Positions 21,216 to 32,654 of a stretch of 64,000 bases of DNA are shown piece by piece (position 1 is the first letter of the stretch; each line of letters starts with the position of its first letter). Where the stretch lies: NCBI GenBank assembly GCA_009760885.1, contig CM019701.1:13351963-13415962 (forward strand), read 5' to 3'. The notes beneath the pieces were generated by a model that saw only the letters and a list, made by a program, of their open reading frames with translations, ran no database searches and was not told the origin of the DNA. The position numbers and the translations under genes are program-made. This DNA comes from Achatina immaculata (taxonomy: Eukaryota > Mollusca > Gastropoda > Stylommatophora > Achatinidae).

Positions 21216-22209
21216 GTGTGTTGTAGGTGCAGACAGTAATAAAAGAATGCAGAGTGCATTGCTGTTTGATGCAGATGAATATACAAGCGTACGATATATG
21301 TTTCTTTTGATTCAGACAGTAATGAAGTGTGCTGTGTACTCGTATATATGTTATTGTTCGTGCAGGAAATTATCTCACGTATGGCAGTGTTTAATATTAC
21401 AGCGATGGCAGCTTCTGAACGTTGAAATCATTTTCTGTTTTGAAAATAAAGCAGCTATCACCAGAAACAACAGAATAAGAAATTATACCAAAAGTAAACA
21501 AACCGCAGTAAATACACGGACAAAATGAGCTTTTCTTCCTGCTTCTAAAACTCCACATTAAGGATTTTAAAAAAAACCACAGATGTTTCTGCTTGCTTCA
21601 CTGCTAGCAGTGGCACTTTTTATCTCTCCATCGATTTCACTGTGTTCTTAGTCCCGTTTATATAGTGTGCTCTTAGTCCCATTTATATAGTGTGCTCTTT
21701 GTCCCATTTATATAGTGTGGTCTTAGTCCCATTTATATAGTGTGCTCTTAGTCCCATTTATATAGTGTGCTCTTTGTCCCATTTATATAGTGTGTTCTTA
21801 ATCCCATTTATATAGCGTATTTTAGTCTCATTTATATAGTATGTTCTTAGTCGCATTTACATACTGTATTCTTAGCCTCATTTATATAGTGTGTTCATAA
21901 TCTCATTTATACAGTATGTTCTTAGTCCCATTTATATAGTGTGTGCTTTGAGTCCCATTTATATAGCGTTTTCTTAGTCCCATTTATATAGCGTTTTCTT
22001 AGTCTCATTTATATAGTGTATTCTTTGTCCCATTTATATAGTGTATTCTTACTTTCATTTATAGTCATTCTTAGTCCTATTTATATAGTGTGTTCTTAAT
22101 CCCATTTATATAGTGTGTTCTTAATCCTATTTACATAGTGTGTTCTTAATTCCATTTATATAGTGTGTTCGTAATCCCATTTATATAGTGTGTTGCTAGT
22201 CACATTTAT

Positions 22210-22611
22210 ATCATCATCATCAACAGGTGTCGTGCCGACTGGCGTTGGCTATTATGCTTCTGCAGAGTACACAATCCATCTCATGCAGGCCAATAGTTCA
22301 GTTGGTGATCTCCTCTCACACCATCTAGTTAGAATGTCTAGTTTCGTTTCTCTTGGTCTTCCCCTGGCTCTTCTTCCCTCTTTTTTTTTCTTGTTGTGTT
22401 AATATTTTCAATACCCCATCTTCTCATTGCATGTCCTATGAAAGTACATTGTCTCTCTCTTATTTTTTGACAAGACTTTTTGTATCTCCAGCTCTTCTCA
22501 TATATTCTTCAATAGTTATTTTTACTGTTCAGGGATTCGCAGCATTCTTCTAATAAACCACTTTTCTGCCGCTTCCAATGTGCAGACCTGCTTATTGTCT
22601 ATGATTCACTT
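22210..22611 (-). mobile_element. RTE-like LINE 3' fragment, copy 1
   Basis: Minus-strand LINE tail: ATGATGATG tail at 22210-22220, GGCACGACACC, then the region equal to the C-terminal domain of 6288-9575 (matching CTTGGTCTTCC, AAGTACATTGTCTCTCTC and GATTCACTTCC on the + strand). It is frameshifted, truncated and embedded in the 25-bp array. Confidence 0.85.
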
Positions 22612-23068
22612 CCCATTTATATAGTGTGCTCTTTGTCCCATTTATATAGTGTGTTCTTAATCCCATTTATATAGCGTATTTTAGTCTCATTTATATAGTA
22701 TGTTCTTAGTCGCATTTACATACTGTATTCTTAGCCTCATTTATATAGTGTGTTCATAATCTCATTTATACAGTATGTTCTTAGTCCCATTTATATAGTG
22801 TGTGCTTTGAGTCCCATTTATATAGCGTTTTCTTAGTCCCATTTATATAGCGTTTTCTTAGTCTCATTTATATAGTGTATTCTTTGTCCCATTTATATAG
22901 TGTATTCTTACTTTCATTTATAGTCATTCTTAGTCCTATTTATATAGTGTGTTCTTAATCCCATTTATATAGTGTGTTCTTAATCCTATTTACATAGTGT
23001 GTTCTTAATTCCATTTATATAGTGTGTTCGTAATCCCATTTATATAGTGTGTTGCTAGTCACATTTAT

Positions 23069-23470
23069 ATCATCATCATCAACAGGTGTCGTGCCGACTG
23101 GCGTTGGCTATTATGCTTCTGCAGAGTACACAATCCATCTCATGCAGGCCAATAGTTCAGTTGGTGATCTCCTCTCACACCATCTAGTTAGAATGTCTAG
23201 TTTCGTTTCTCTTGGTCTTCCCCTGGCTCTTCTTCCCTCTTTTTTTTTCTTGTTGTGTTAATATTTTCAATACCCCATCTTCTCATTGCATGTCCTATGA
23301 AAGTACATTGTCTCTCTCTTATTTTTTGACAAGACTTTTTGTATCTCCAGCTCTTCTCATATATTCTTCAATAGTTATTTTTACTGTTCAGGGATTCGCA
23401 GCATTCTTCTAATAAACCACTTTTCTGCCGCTTCCAATGTGCAGACCTGCTTATTGTCTATGATTCACTT
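23069..23470 (-). mobile_element. RTE-like LINE 3' fragment, copy 2
   Basis: Offset of 859 bases from 22210-22611 and apparently identical over its length. It arose by segmental tandem duplication rather than by a second insertion. Confidence 0.88.
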
Positions 23471-23626
23471 CCCATTTTTATACTGTGTTCTTAATCCCAT
23501 TTATATACTGTGTTCTTAATCCCATTTTTATAGTGTGTTCATAATCCCATTTATATACTATGTTCTTAGTCCCATTTCTATACTGTGTTCTTAGTCCCAT
23601 TTATGTGGGACTTTTTAAAAACACTT

Positions 23627-24990
23627 TCATCATTATCATCATCAAGTGCCATGCCAACGGCGTGGGTGGTCATACTCTTCAAAAAATCTCGGTCCTTAAC
23701 ATTTTCGAGTAACTCATTTGCCGATTTTTTTTCCATACCGCAATGTCAGGCCTTCTAACATCTGCTCCCTGGGTCGTCCTCTATATAACAATGTCAGGCC
23801 TTCTAACATCTGCTCCCTCGGTCGTCCTCTATATAACAATGTCAGGCCTTCTAACACCTGCTCCCTCGATCGTCCTCTATACAACAATGTCAGGTCTTCT
23901 AACATCTGCTCCCTCGATCGTCCTCTATACAACAATATCAGGCCTTCTAACATCTGCTCCTTCGCTCGTCCTCTATATAACAATGTCAGGTCTTCTAACA
24001 TCTGCTCCCTCGATCGACCTCTATACCACAATGTCAGGCCTTCTAACATCTGTTCACTCGGTTGTCCTCTATACAACAATATCAGGCCTTCTAACATCTG
24101 CTCCCTCAGTCGTTCTCTATACAACAACATCAGGCCTTCTAACATCTGCTCTCTTCGGTGCTCCTCTATACCACGATGTCAGGCCTTCTAACATCTGCTC
24201 AATCGGTCGTCTTCTATACCACAATGTCAGGCCTTCTAACATCTGCTCCCTTGGTCGTCCTCTATACAACAATGTCAGGCCTTCTAACATCTGCTCCCTT
24301 GGCCGTCCTCTATACAACAATGTCAGGCCTTCTAACATCTGCTCCCTTGGTCGTCCTCTATACAACAATGTCAGGCCTTCTAACATCTGCTCCCTTGGTC
24401 GTCCTCTATACAACAATGTCAGGCCTTCTAACATCTGCTCCCTTGGCCGTCCTCTATACAACAATGTCAGGCCTTCTAACATCTGCTCCCTTGGTCGTCC
24501 TCTATACAACAATGTCAGGCCTTCTAACATCTGCTCCCTTGGTCGTCCTCTATACAACAATGTCAGGCCTTCTAACATCTGCTCCCTTGGCCGTCCTCTG
24601 CCTCTCCTGCCTGCAGTTTTGCCCATTTCTTATGATGTTTTCCAGTTTCTCTCTTCCCATCACGTGCCCCAAAAGTTATATTTGGCTTTTTTTCCTTATC
24701 TTTATTATTATACTACGTTTTCCATTACCTTGTCTCAAACACTGCTCTTTAGTTATCTAGGCTGTCCATGGGATCCTCATCATTCTTCTCAGGAACCATA
24801 TCTCTGTTGCCTCAGGTGATTTATTCATTTTCCTGCAAATAGTCCATGACTGGCATTCATATAGCAAAACATGTTCAGTCTAACAAGGCACAATAATACT
24901 TGATTCCTCAGTCAGTGACTTATTGATCGTTTAACTTGATATAATATGTCCAAAGAATACTCTGGTATGCCTGGCCTTGCAAGTAGATGA
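23627..24990 (-). mobile_element. RTE-like LINE fragment carrying an internal minisatellite
   Basis: The 3' tail is TGATGATAATGATG at about 23627-23640, followed on the minus strand by GGCACTTG. Bases 24600-24990 on the minus strand look like the preceding RT C-terminal region (GKTAGRRGRGRPREQ at the junction; HLRQQRYGS and a degraded LYGCESW-like segment upstream). The 48-bp array at 23740-24597 lies between these parts, inside the tail domain. Confidence 0.78.
23740..24597 (-). repeat. 48-bp minisatellite derived from LINE coding sequence
   Basis: About 18 copies of a 48-bp unit, CAATGTCAGGCCTTCTAACA plus 28 bases. On the minus strand each encodes a 16-residue GRPREQMLEGLTLLYR, continuous with the LINE sequence GRRGRGRPREQMLEG at 24550-24620. 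Units at the right end are nearly identical; those at the left are more diverged. Confidence 0.92.
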
Positions 24991-25468
24991 TGTTAATGTT
25001 GTGCTGTATTTTATTTACGTCCGTGGAACTGATAAACAGGATGTTCTTAGGAGGTAAGGTCGTCAAAATGAGGAGTATATAAATACTGTGTCGGAGTAGG
25101 TTGTACTGACTAGCTTGAATGTAAGGTGGGCTTAGAAAGGGGAGGCCACCATGATGTACTGACTAGCTTGAATGTAAGGTGGACTTAGAAAGGGGAGGCC
25201 ACCACGATGTGGACATCTGTGTCTCCAGGCTGGATCTGTTTCTGGGTGCACCAACTGAAAAGTGGGAATGGGTCAAGACCCATTCTGATGCACTGACTCT
25301 GCTAACAGTTGTGTCAAACCAGCACAGTTATCTCTCAGGCTGTCATATAGTCTTCATTATGAGAACTCAGCTACCTAGTTCACATTCTTACACAGTTGTG
25401 TTGACTGCAGTCTTCTCTAACAGCCATACCCAGTGTTGCTGTTCGGCCACCTAGAAGGTCTCCTGGAC
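24991..25468. other. Spacer with a ~54-bp tandem duplication
   Basis: TACTGACTAGCTTGAATGTA...GGGGAGGCCACCA occurs twice at about 25101-25207. No gene is supported; the modest + strand frame at 25179-25454 lacks any recognised domain. Confidence 0.5.
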
Positions 25469-25649
25469 CAGTGATTCCCAAACTTTTTTTACATTTTAAA
25501 GGACCACTTTTTTATAACTGCATATAAGTTGTGGACCATCATTTGTATGTAGATAGCACTTAATACCAAATCGTTAGCTCAACATGGACCACTAAATAAT
25601 GCTCTGAGAACCACTTGAGTTCCACGGACCATAGGTTGGGACTCTCTTG
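25469..25649. mobile_element. Decayed hAT-type MITE
   Basis: It starts CAGTGATTCCCAAAC and ends GGTTGGGACTCTCTTG, an imperfect inverted pair of the CAGTGGTTCCCAA type typical of hAT elements. GGACCAC/GGACCAT recurs internally, as in vertebrate-like Charlie MITEs. No clear target duplication. Confidence 0.5.
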
Positions 25650-27231
25650 CCTACGGGACAGACCTCAGAAAGACTGACCTGGTGGTGGCCCAGTGTTACA
25701 CGTATTAGTTTGACAGAAGTTTACCTCGGGCACAAAAGATCCAAACACGGATATTGCCAACAATCCACTACTTCCCCATGTGGAAACTAGCTCTTCTTTT
25801 CGTCTGTGATATAAAAGAAATGACAACTACGGTAAAACTGGTTCTAATAATGAAAATAGATGGGTATATGGTTCAGTTTTACAAAATTATTTGTGGCATA
25901 GCGCCATGTTGTTTACCATATGGTACCCTTTGTGATAACCCCTTTACAACATTTCTCGGCCAATCGTTGGGTTTCACTTTGTGCTCTACTTCGTCTATCT
26001 GGGCACATTTCGTGTCGGACTTTCTTACAAGGAGGAGGCCAAAAGCCAAGTCTGTATATTTTTTCATTACATTTTTCTTATTTTTAAATCTGTTGTGTTG
26101 TTTTGTATGTGGTCATTGAAAAAAGCTTTCGCCGAAATATTGGATTGTTGTTATGAGCTTCATTTAAATGTACTCATTTTGCTTTCTGCCATTCTTGTTT
26201 CTGCCAATTTTCTTCACTCTTTCTATCTTTTTCTAAAACAGTACCATACACGCATATATTTTCATTACTAGTCTTTGATACACTTGCTATCTGGAGATTA
26301 TAAGATTACGGGCATGCGCTACATAATTTGAAGTTCAACCATCTTTAAACAAACACTGGCAGAAAGATACACAGTATGTGGTGCTACCCGAAAGTTCGGG
26401 GAATTTAAAAAGAGCGCCCGAACCGGTAGTCGCAGGCCATGCAGCTTCTTCTTCGGGCTAGCTGTATGTTTGTATCTCTTGTGAAAAAATGTGCCAACAG
26501 TTATCAAGCTGAGAGGAGACGTCATTAAGTTCTGTGAGTTTGTTTTTTGTTTGTTTTTGTGAGATCAAGCTTTAGTGGTCCGTCCATTTTCTTTATAGTT
26601 GACATGAGAGAGAAAAGTCAGGTCCTTGTTTTTTTTTTAATTCCCCGACATCCAAGACATTGTCAATTTTAATTCGTACCCCCCCCCCTCCCCCCAACCC
26701 CTCAATCACCTGGAGAAATCATCGGTGGCTAGATTTACTGGTAGGTTATGAAGCTGCTGGGAGGAACACCATTCAGCGCAAACGTCCAGACAAGTGGAAG
26801 AACATGCTTTCTCCGCCATGACAGCGCGCCCGCTCACACAAAGCTTCTTGTTCGATAATTCATGACTTCCAGAAACATTACAATGTTTCCTCTTTCCCAC
26901 TCACCCCCACCCCCCCCCCTCCCCCCCCCCCGCCCCCTTCAATTCGTCTGATCTCCCTTCCGCAAACACACCCCACCCACCAGCCCACCCCCCACCCCCG
27001 CTATTGCTTTCTTTTCCCCCCCAAACTGAAATGAAATTACGGCTGAGAGGCCGTCACTGTAACACGAGCGAGGAGATCCATACAGGATTGGAAGAGGTTA
27101 TCAAGACACTCACGCTTGATGTCACCCAGGGATGCACTTAATCACGGGAACCAGGCCGGGGTCTGTCTAGGCAAGCTCAAGGTGACTGCTTCCAAGGAGA
27201 CGATGGAAACTTGGAGTTTCAAACCTTTTAT
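25650..27231. other. Long spacer, no gene recognised
   Basis: AT-rich to 26640, then C-rich (CCCCCCCC tracts at 26681-26700 and 26909-27000). AAAAGCTTTCGCCGAAATATTGG at 26120-26141 resembles 48905-48928 and may be a leftover retroelement tail. No splice-flanked coding segment seen. Confidence 0.4.
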
Positions 27232-27720
27232 TGTTATGGTAAAATATATGGTAAAAGTCCCCAAACTTCAGGGTAGCACCACGTAAAATATGGAGTAAAA
27301 GTCCCCAAACTTCAGGGTAGCACCACGTAAAATATGTGGTAAAAGTCCCCAAACTTCAGGGTGGCACCACGTAAAATATGTGGTAAAAGTCCCCAAACTT
27401 CAGGGTAGCACCACGTAAAATATGTGGTAAAGTCTCCGAACTTCAGGGTAGCACCACGTAAAATATATGGTAAAAGTCCCCAAACTTCATGGTAGCACCA
27501 CGTAAAATATGTGGTGAAAGTCCCCAAACTTCAGGGTAGCACCACGTAAAATATGTGGTAAAAGTCTCCGAACTTCAGGGTAGCACCACGTAAAATATGT
27601 AGTAAAAGTCCCCAAACTTCAGGGTAGCACCACGTAAAATATGTGGTGAAAGTCCCCAAACTTCAGGATAGCACCACGTAAAATATGTGGTAAAAATCCC
27701 CAAACTTCAGGGTTCCACCG
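27232..27720. repeat. 44-bp minisatellite
   Basis: About eleven copies of a 44-bp unit (CCCCAAACTTCAGGGTAGCA then CCACGTAAAATATGTGGTAAAAGT). Units are close to identical. Each contains CCAC...GTGG, a possible short stem. Confidence 0.92.
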
Positions 27721-28394
27721 CGTATGTATATAGACATTTCATTAACATTTTCTTCGAAAGGGGGGCGGGTAGTTTTATTATTGAAAATTTACTAGAGCGA
27801 CTAAATGATTGTATTATGCTTCACAGCGACACACTGCGTGCCATTCACTGCATTATATGTACCTCAGAAGTACAAAGGACACTCAACGAATGTCCGCCTT
27901 GTAAGTAAAGAATCATTGGTTGGAGTCCACCACGTGACTGATATTTTAAGCAAGAGGATGTGGCTACCACCACTGCACCGTCTTTGTCTTAATGTCTCTC
28001 AAGTACTTTGGGAGAAAGTCTCTTGTCATCGCTGAGAGGCAGGATACACAATATCGCAATACCAACTAACAAAAAGTTGTCAGTTCATTAAGAGAAAGCT
28101 GATATTCAAGTACAATTAAGCTAAACACAAATATATGATTACGCCATGGTTACAGCCGTCGAAGACAGAATAAACTTGTGCAAATATTTAATCTATGAAA
28201 GATAAGTAAGTGTACTACAAAAATCAATCAGACTTAGGCGCGGTGGAAATAGATGGAAAGGTCTTATAGCACACAGGAGGAAGGCGGATGGGATAGCAGA
28301 AACCTTCAAAATTTCTTGCATGAAGCGACTGAACTGTGCTGCGAAGAACCCGTGAAACCGCAAAAAGATACCAGAGGAAAGAGAGAAGACACGA
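27721..28394. other. Spacer without recognised genes
   Basis: Small frames only, with no domain or splice support. Confidence 0.35.
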
Positions 28395-28689
28395 GAAGAA
28401 TAAAGACGATACGAGAAGACTAAAGACGACATGAAAAGAGACAAGAAAGTTAGAGAAGACGCGAGAGTGCCAAAGAAACCTAGAGACGATACGAGAAGAC
28501 TAAAGACGACATGAAAAGAGACAAGAAAGTTAAAGAAGACGCGAGAGTGCCAAAGAAACCTAGAGACGATACCAGAAGACTAGAGGAGATTTTAGAAGAC
28601 ATTAGAAGACTACAAAGACTAGAGAGGATTTTAGAAGACACTAGAAAACTAGAGAAGAATTTAGAAGATACTATAATGAAGGAACATAC

Positions 28690-29885
28690 TTTATTTTCAA
28701 AGGGTTAAGAATTTGGCACGCAGGTCTGCCTAACATTCTGCTCTTCATCACACATCTTTCACTCAGTCACAGTCATTCAGCATTTATTAATGAGCATTAA
28801 TAATCATGATAACACAATTAAATGATTACATAAATAAATAATAAACTTCTCTCTTGTCCATACACTCTACACTCTGATTTATGCAGCAACATGAAATAAA
28901 CTTGCATAGTTACATTCATTCAAAACTAAAATTTATAGAAAAGCTCTTAAACAATAGAACAATCAAGCAATAACTTTAGACTATGCTTAGGGAGGCATAT
29001 AGTCCATATCAAACAGATGTTGACACAGTTTGAAGTTATAAGAACTAATATTACTTGTAAGTTTTACATACGTTGGTAGGGCATTCCAAATGTGGGCGAC
29101 TGAGTAAGAGAAGCTTTTTTTTTAAGATGACAAGCCTTGGTTTTGGGAGAATACACTTGCTTAAGCGTTGACTGTGTTTTGGGTTGGATTTCAACAACGA
29201 CCACAGATAGGGTGGAGCATTATGCGATAGAATTTTATGAATTTACTTGGCCTTGTTGAAAAGAAATCTCTTTTTGAGGGGTAGAATATCAAGATGTTTG
29301 TCCTTATTTGTAATATGTGCTGCATGTTTGCTATCCATAAGCCTTAATGCTCATTTTTTAATTCAGTAAAGTATTTTCATGTTTGACATGGAACAACCAT
29401 CCAAGACTGGAACAGCAGTCCAAGTGTGTTTGTATCTGTGATATGTAGTATATTCTTCTGGTGTCTATGTCAAGGAAATGTTTAATTTTAGTAAACTGGT
29501 TAACTTTTTGTGCAATGAGTTTGGTTAGATTGTCTACATGATGATTCCAGCTGAAGTTGTGGTCAATCATGAGACCTAGAGTTTTATGTTCACTAACATT
29601 CTCTATCTGTGAAGTTCCAGCGTGGAGCTGTAGTGTTGCTGTTGGTGAATTTGTTAATTTCTGTCTTGTTGTAATGAGCATGGACTTTGTTTTGCTGGTG
29701 TTTATGAGCATTCTGTTGTTGTTGCTCCTGTTAATTAGACAGTTTATTTCAATTTGAAGAGCTGACTCAAGGTTAATACAGCCATTATCGCTAGTATAAA
29801 CTGTGCAGTCATCAGCAAATAGGTCACAAGATGATTTTTTGAGATGAAGTGGAAGATCATTGATGTAGATGGTGAAAAGGAGAAG
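28690..29885 (-). mobile_element. LINE fragment (CR1/jockey-like RT) inserted in minisatellite
   Basis: Minus-strand reading gives IYINDLPLHLKK, CDLFADDCTVYTS (motif C, FADD), MLINTSKTKSMLITT, SEHKTLGLMIDHNFSWNHHV and KHFLDIDTRRIYY. This order suits the RT of CR1/L2/jockey-type LINEs and differs from the RTE families here. The 5' side is cut just upstream of FADD. The 3' end has AATAAAGT on the minus strand near 28690. The long A/T-rich 3' part (28700-29350) would be the last coding segment and 3' UTR. Confidence 0.8.
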
Positions 29886-29895
29886 ATATTGGTGA
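29358..29895 (-). pseudogene. Reverse transcriptase fragment with FADD motif
   Basis: The open frame 29711-29358 (117 residues) continues the upstream FADDCTVY segment at about 29895-29712. It covers only motif C through the thumb. Palm motifs A and B are absent, so no activity is possible. Confidence 0.8.
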
Positions 29896-30315
29896 AAAAG
29901 AGAAGATATTAGAAGACACTAGAAGACTAGAGAAGATTTTAGAAGATGCTAGAAGACTAGACAAGACTACGAAGACTAGAGAACATATGAAAAACTAGAG
30001 GACTAGGGAAGATTTTAGAAAACACTAGAAGACTAGAGAAGATATTAGAAGATATTAGAAGACTAGAAGACATTAGGAGACACTAGAGGACTACGAAAAC
30101 TAGAGAATATTTTAGAAGACACTAGAAGACTAGAGAAAATTTTAGAAACACTGGAAGACTACGAAGACTAGAGAAGATTTTAGACGACACTAGAATACTA
30201 CCATGACTAGAGAAGATTTTAGAAGACTCTAGAAGACTAGAGAAGACCAGGAAGACTAGAGAACACTTGAAAAGACTAGAGGACTAGAAAAAGCACAAAG
30301 CGATTAGAAAAGGCA

Positions 30316-30639
30316 CGAGAAAACTTCCACATTGTTTTATTTGATCAAGTTTGCCCTAATTCCAATAATTATTTTTGTCATTTTCGTTCAGTCTCCGCTG
30401 TCTGATCTATGACCCCACTGTCAGAAACTCCCTTCACTAAAAGCTACAGCAAATGAGTTCGGCACCTCTAGTGCAGACAGACAGTACTCCAATGAAAATC
30501 TAACAAGCTGCAGTAAACAGATCTCACACCGTGGGCTTGAGAGACCCCCGCTCTATAAAAACGAGCCTGATGTGTTTCACGCCGGAGACTTTAGGTTTAA
30601 AACCTATCAGTCCAAGAGAAATAAGTACCGTGGCTTGGG
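30316..30639. other. Spacer without recognised genes
   Basis: No feature recognised. Confidence 0.35.
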
Positions 30640-30888
30640 TAAAAAAAGGTAAGAGAGAGACAATGTACTTTCATAGGACATGCAACGAGAAGAGGGGGCA
30701 TAGAAAATATTATAACAACAGAAAAAATAGAAGGAAGACCAAGAGAAATGATACTGGACAGTTTGACGGGATGGTGTGAGAGGAGATCACCAACTGAGCT
30801 GATGCCCTGCATGAAGGATCGTGTACTCTGGAGAAGCATAATAGCCAACGCCAGTCGGCACGGCACCTGATGATGATGATGATGGCTC
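30640..30888 (+). mobile_element. RTE-like LINE 3' end with (TGATGA)n tail
   Basis: + strand copy of the final 240 bases of the 6288-9575 family: KRETMYFHRTCNEKRGH, a degraded GRPRE segment, and an end CACCTGATGATGATGATGATGG. The tail confirms the RTE-type 3' repeat. It is heavily 5' truncated. Confidence 0.85.
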
Positions 30889-31019
30889 GGTGTGCAGTGC
30901 AGAATCTTCCCAGCAAAACAAATTTGGGAACACCAGTAATGGCAAGGCAGATAACAATGAATATTTCGTCTTTCATTATAATGAGGAAACTTATAGGCCA
31001 TAAAAATCAACCTGTTATA

Positions 31020-32606
31020 TACTACTGGACAAAAGTTAAGGGCCTGTTTTTTTTCAGTTCTTATAAAAACAAAATCAACTGACTAACAAACAAGCCATTA
31101 GTACCAAAGAAAACAGCATTTAAAACTGAACAAATTCAGACATTTCATTTGCAAATCGGAATAGGAATACATATACGCAAGCTGGCGAAATCACTCACCT
31201 CTCGTGCAAAAATTCACAAGAGTGGTCTTCAAACAACAAACATGTCAGTATAGCGTGTGGTCACCGTTCGCTGCCAGACATTCGACGCACCGTTGTCTCA
31301 TCGAGTTAACCAGGGTTGTTAGGACATTCTGTGGAACGGCCTGCCACTCTTCCGAAGGAAAAGGGTCAGCTGGGTGACATCAACATGTGGAGGATGATTT
31401 GTCGAAACCCGTCTGCCTGGGACATCCCAAATGTTCTCAATGGGCGACAGATCGGGCGACCGAGCTGGCCAATAGATTCTAATGATCCTTTGCTGTTGAA
31501 GAAAATCTTCTAGGACACGACCCAGCTATGGTCTTGCGTTATTGTCTTGTAGGATTGCCCCTGCGCCCATGGCTTGCGAGGTAGGCTGGACAATGGGTTG
31601 CAGAATTTCATTCAGGTATCGCTCGGCAGTTAGGGTGCCATGAATGACATGGGAGTCTAAGCCTGCTGATGCCACCCCAGACCTTGATTGATCCTCCTCC
31701 GTAATGATCCACCTCTTGGATGGTGGCGTCATGGAACCGTTCCCCTGACCTTCTCCAAACACGGATTCTGCCATCATTGAAGGACATAGTGAAACGGGAT
31801 TCGTCCGTGAAAAGAATTTCACCCCACTGGCACCTCGTCCAACGGATGTACTGCTGGCTCCAGGCACTCTAGCTCTACGGTGAGCTGGAGTAAGAGGTAT
31901 TCTTATTGCTGGTCGTCGTGAAGCCAGCCCAGATTCTCTTAAACTTCTGCGAAATATGCAGCTAACATTGACGTTTGCCGTATTCATTAGCTGGTTTCTG
32001 ACAGTGGAAGACGTTACTGTCTGGTTGCGAAGTGTTGACAGCTGCAGGTATCTATCATCTTGTCTACTCGTGCAAAGAGGTCGGCTTGAACGATGCCTGT
32101 CTTCTACTCCTCCGGTTGAGCGAAAACGCTCCAAATGCCTTTGGATGGTAGAATGGGACATTCCCGAACACCGTGCAACTTCACGGCCAGATAAACCGCT
32201 TTCAACCAAGGCTATGACCCGATGACGCTCAAAGCTGCTAGAACGCCTTGCGGTGGCTGGTGTTTTTCAAATGACAAAAATACCCCTAAACCGCTTTAAT
32301 AAAAATGATTGGAAGGTGAGAAGTGTTCACTAATGATGCCTCTTGCACGCGCAGCACAACTCAGCACGATTTAATTACCTGCTGGGTTATGCTGACACTT
32401 TAAAAAATGCGCTAAAATTTTGTCTAGGATGGTGCTACTGCACGTGATTTTTACGCTTGTTGTGAAGAACAGTTGGTGTTGTCTATACCCCGAGAATGCA
32501 ATTTAATCAAGATTCTACAATAAATTTATTTACAGTTTTTGTACAGCAATCAAAATAAACATATGCTTGAGATTAATGACCGGCCCTTAACTTTTGTCCA
32601 GTAGTA
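31020..32606 (-). mobile_element. Tc1-like DNA transposon, full length, inactive
   Basis: The ends are perfect inverted repeats of about 25 bases (CTACTGGACAAAAGTTAAGG and on) with TA at 31020-31021 and 32605-32606, as expected for Tc1/mariner TA target duplication. Total length is 1.59 kb, normal for the group. The single gene inside (minus strand) is broken by frameshift and a stop. The TIRs are short for Tc1, with no second internal repeat seen. Confidence 0.92.
31270..32260 (-). pseudogene. Tc1-like transposase (DDE) pseudogene
   Basis: The frame from 32260 reads RHRVIALVESGLSGREVARC with SHSTIQRHLERFRSTGG (paired-type helix-turn-helix), then a GRPR-like SSRP segment and RNQTVTSSTVRNQL. 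From about 31850 the frame is wrong: the first catalytic Asp stretch (a TDESRF-type motif in this family) is out of frame, consistent with two compensating indels. Later DSHVIHGTLTAERYLNEIL and LQDNNARP (second Asp) are in frame, then a stop at 31526. Past the stop, DLSPIENIWDV (third acidic position region) can be read. So all three DDE regions exist but not in one frame. Confidence 0.88.
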
Positions 32607-32654
32607 ATGTCAAACTGACCCAGAAAAAATAACAAGGTGGGGAACATGTTTGAT

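Larger units (their letters stand above)
21640..23610. repeat. 25-bp minisatellite with 859-bp tandem duplication
   Basis: Diverged 25-bp units (CCCATTTATATAGTGTG plus CTCTTAGT) run from 21640. A block of 859 bases (about 21752-22610) containing array plus LINE fragment is repeated directly at about 22611-23469, apparently without differences. The array then resumes to 23610. Confidence 0.9.
28395..30315. repeat. Purine-rich AGAAGAC minisatellite, split by a LINE
   Basis: Units built from AGAAGACTAGAGAAGATTTT occupy 28395-28690 and 29885-30315. At 28411 and 28491 an 80-base block is directly duplicated. The LINE at 28690-29885 separates the two halves. Confidence 0.85.
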
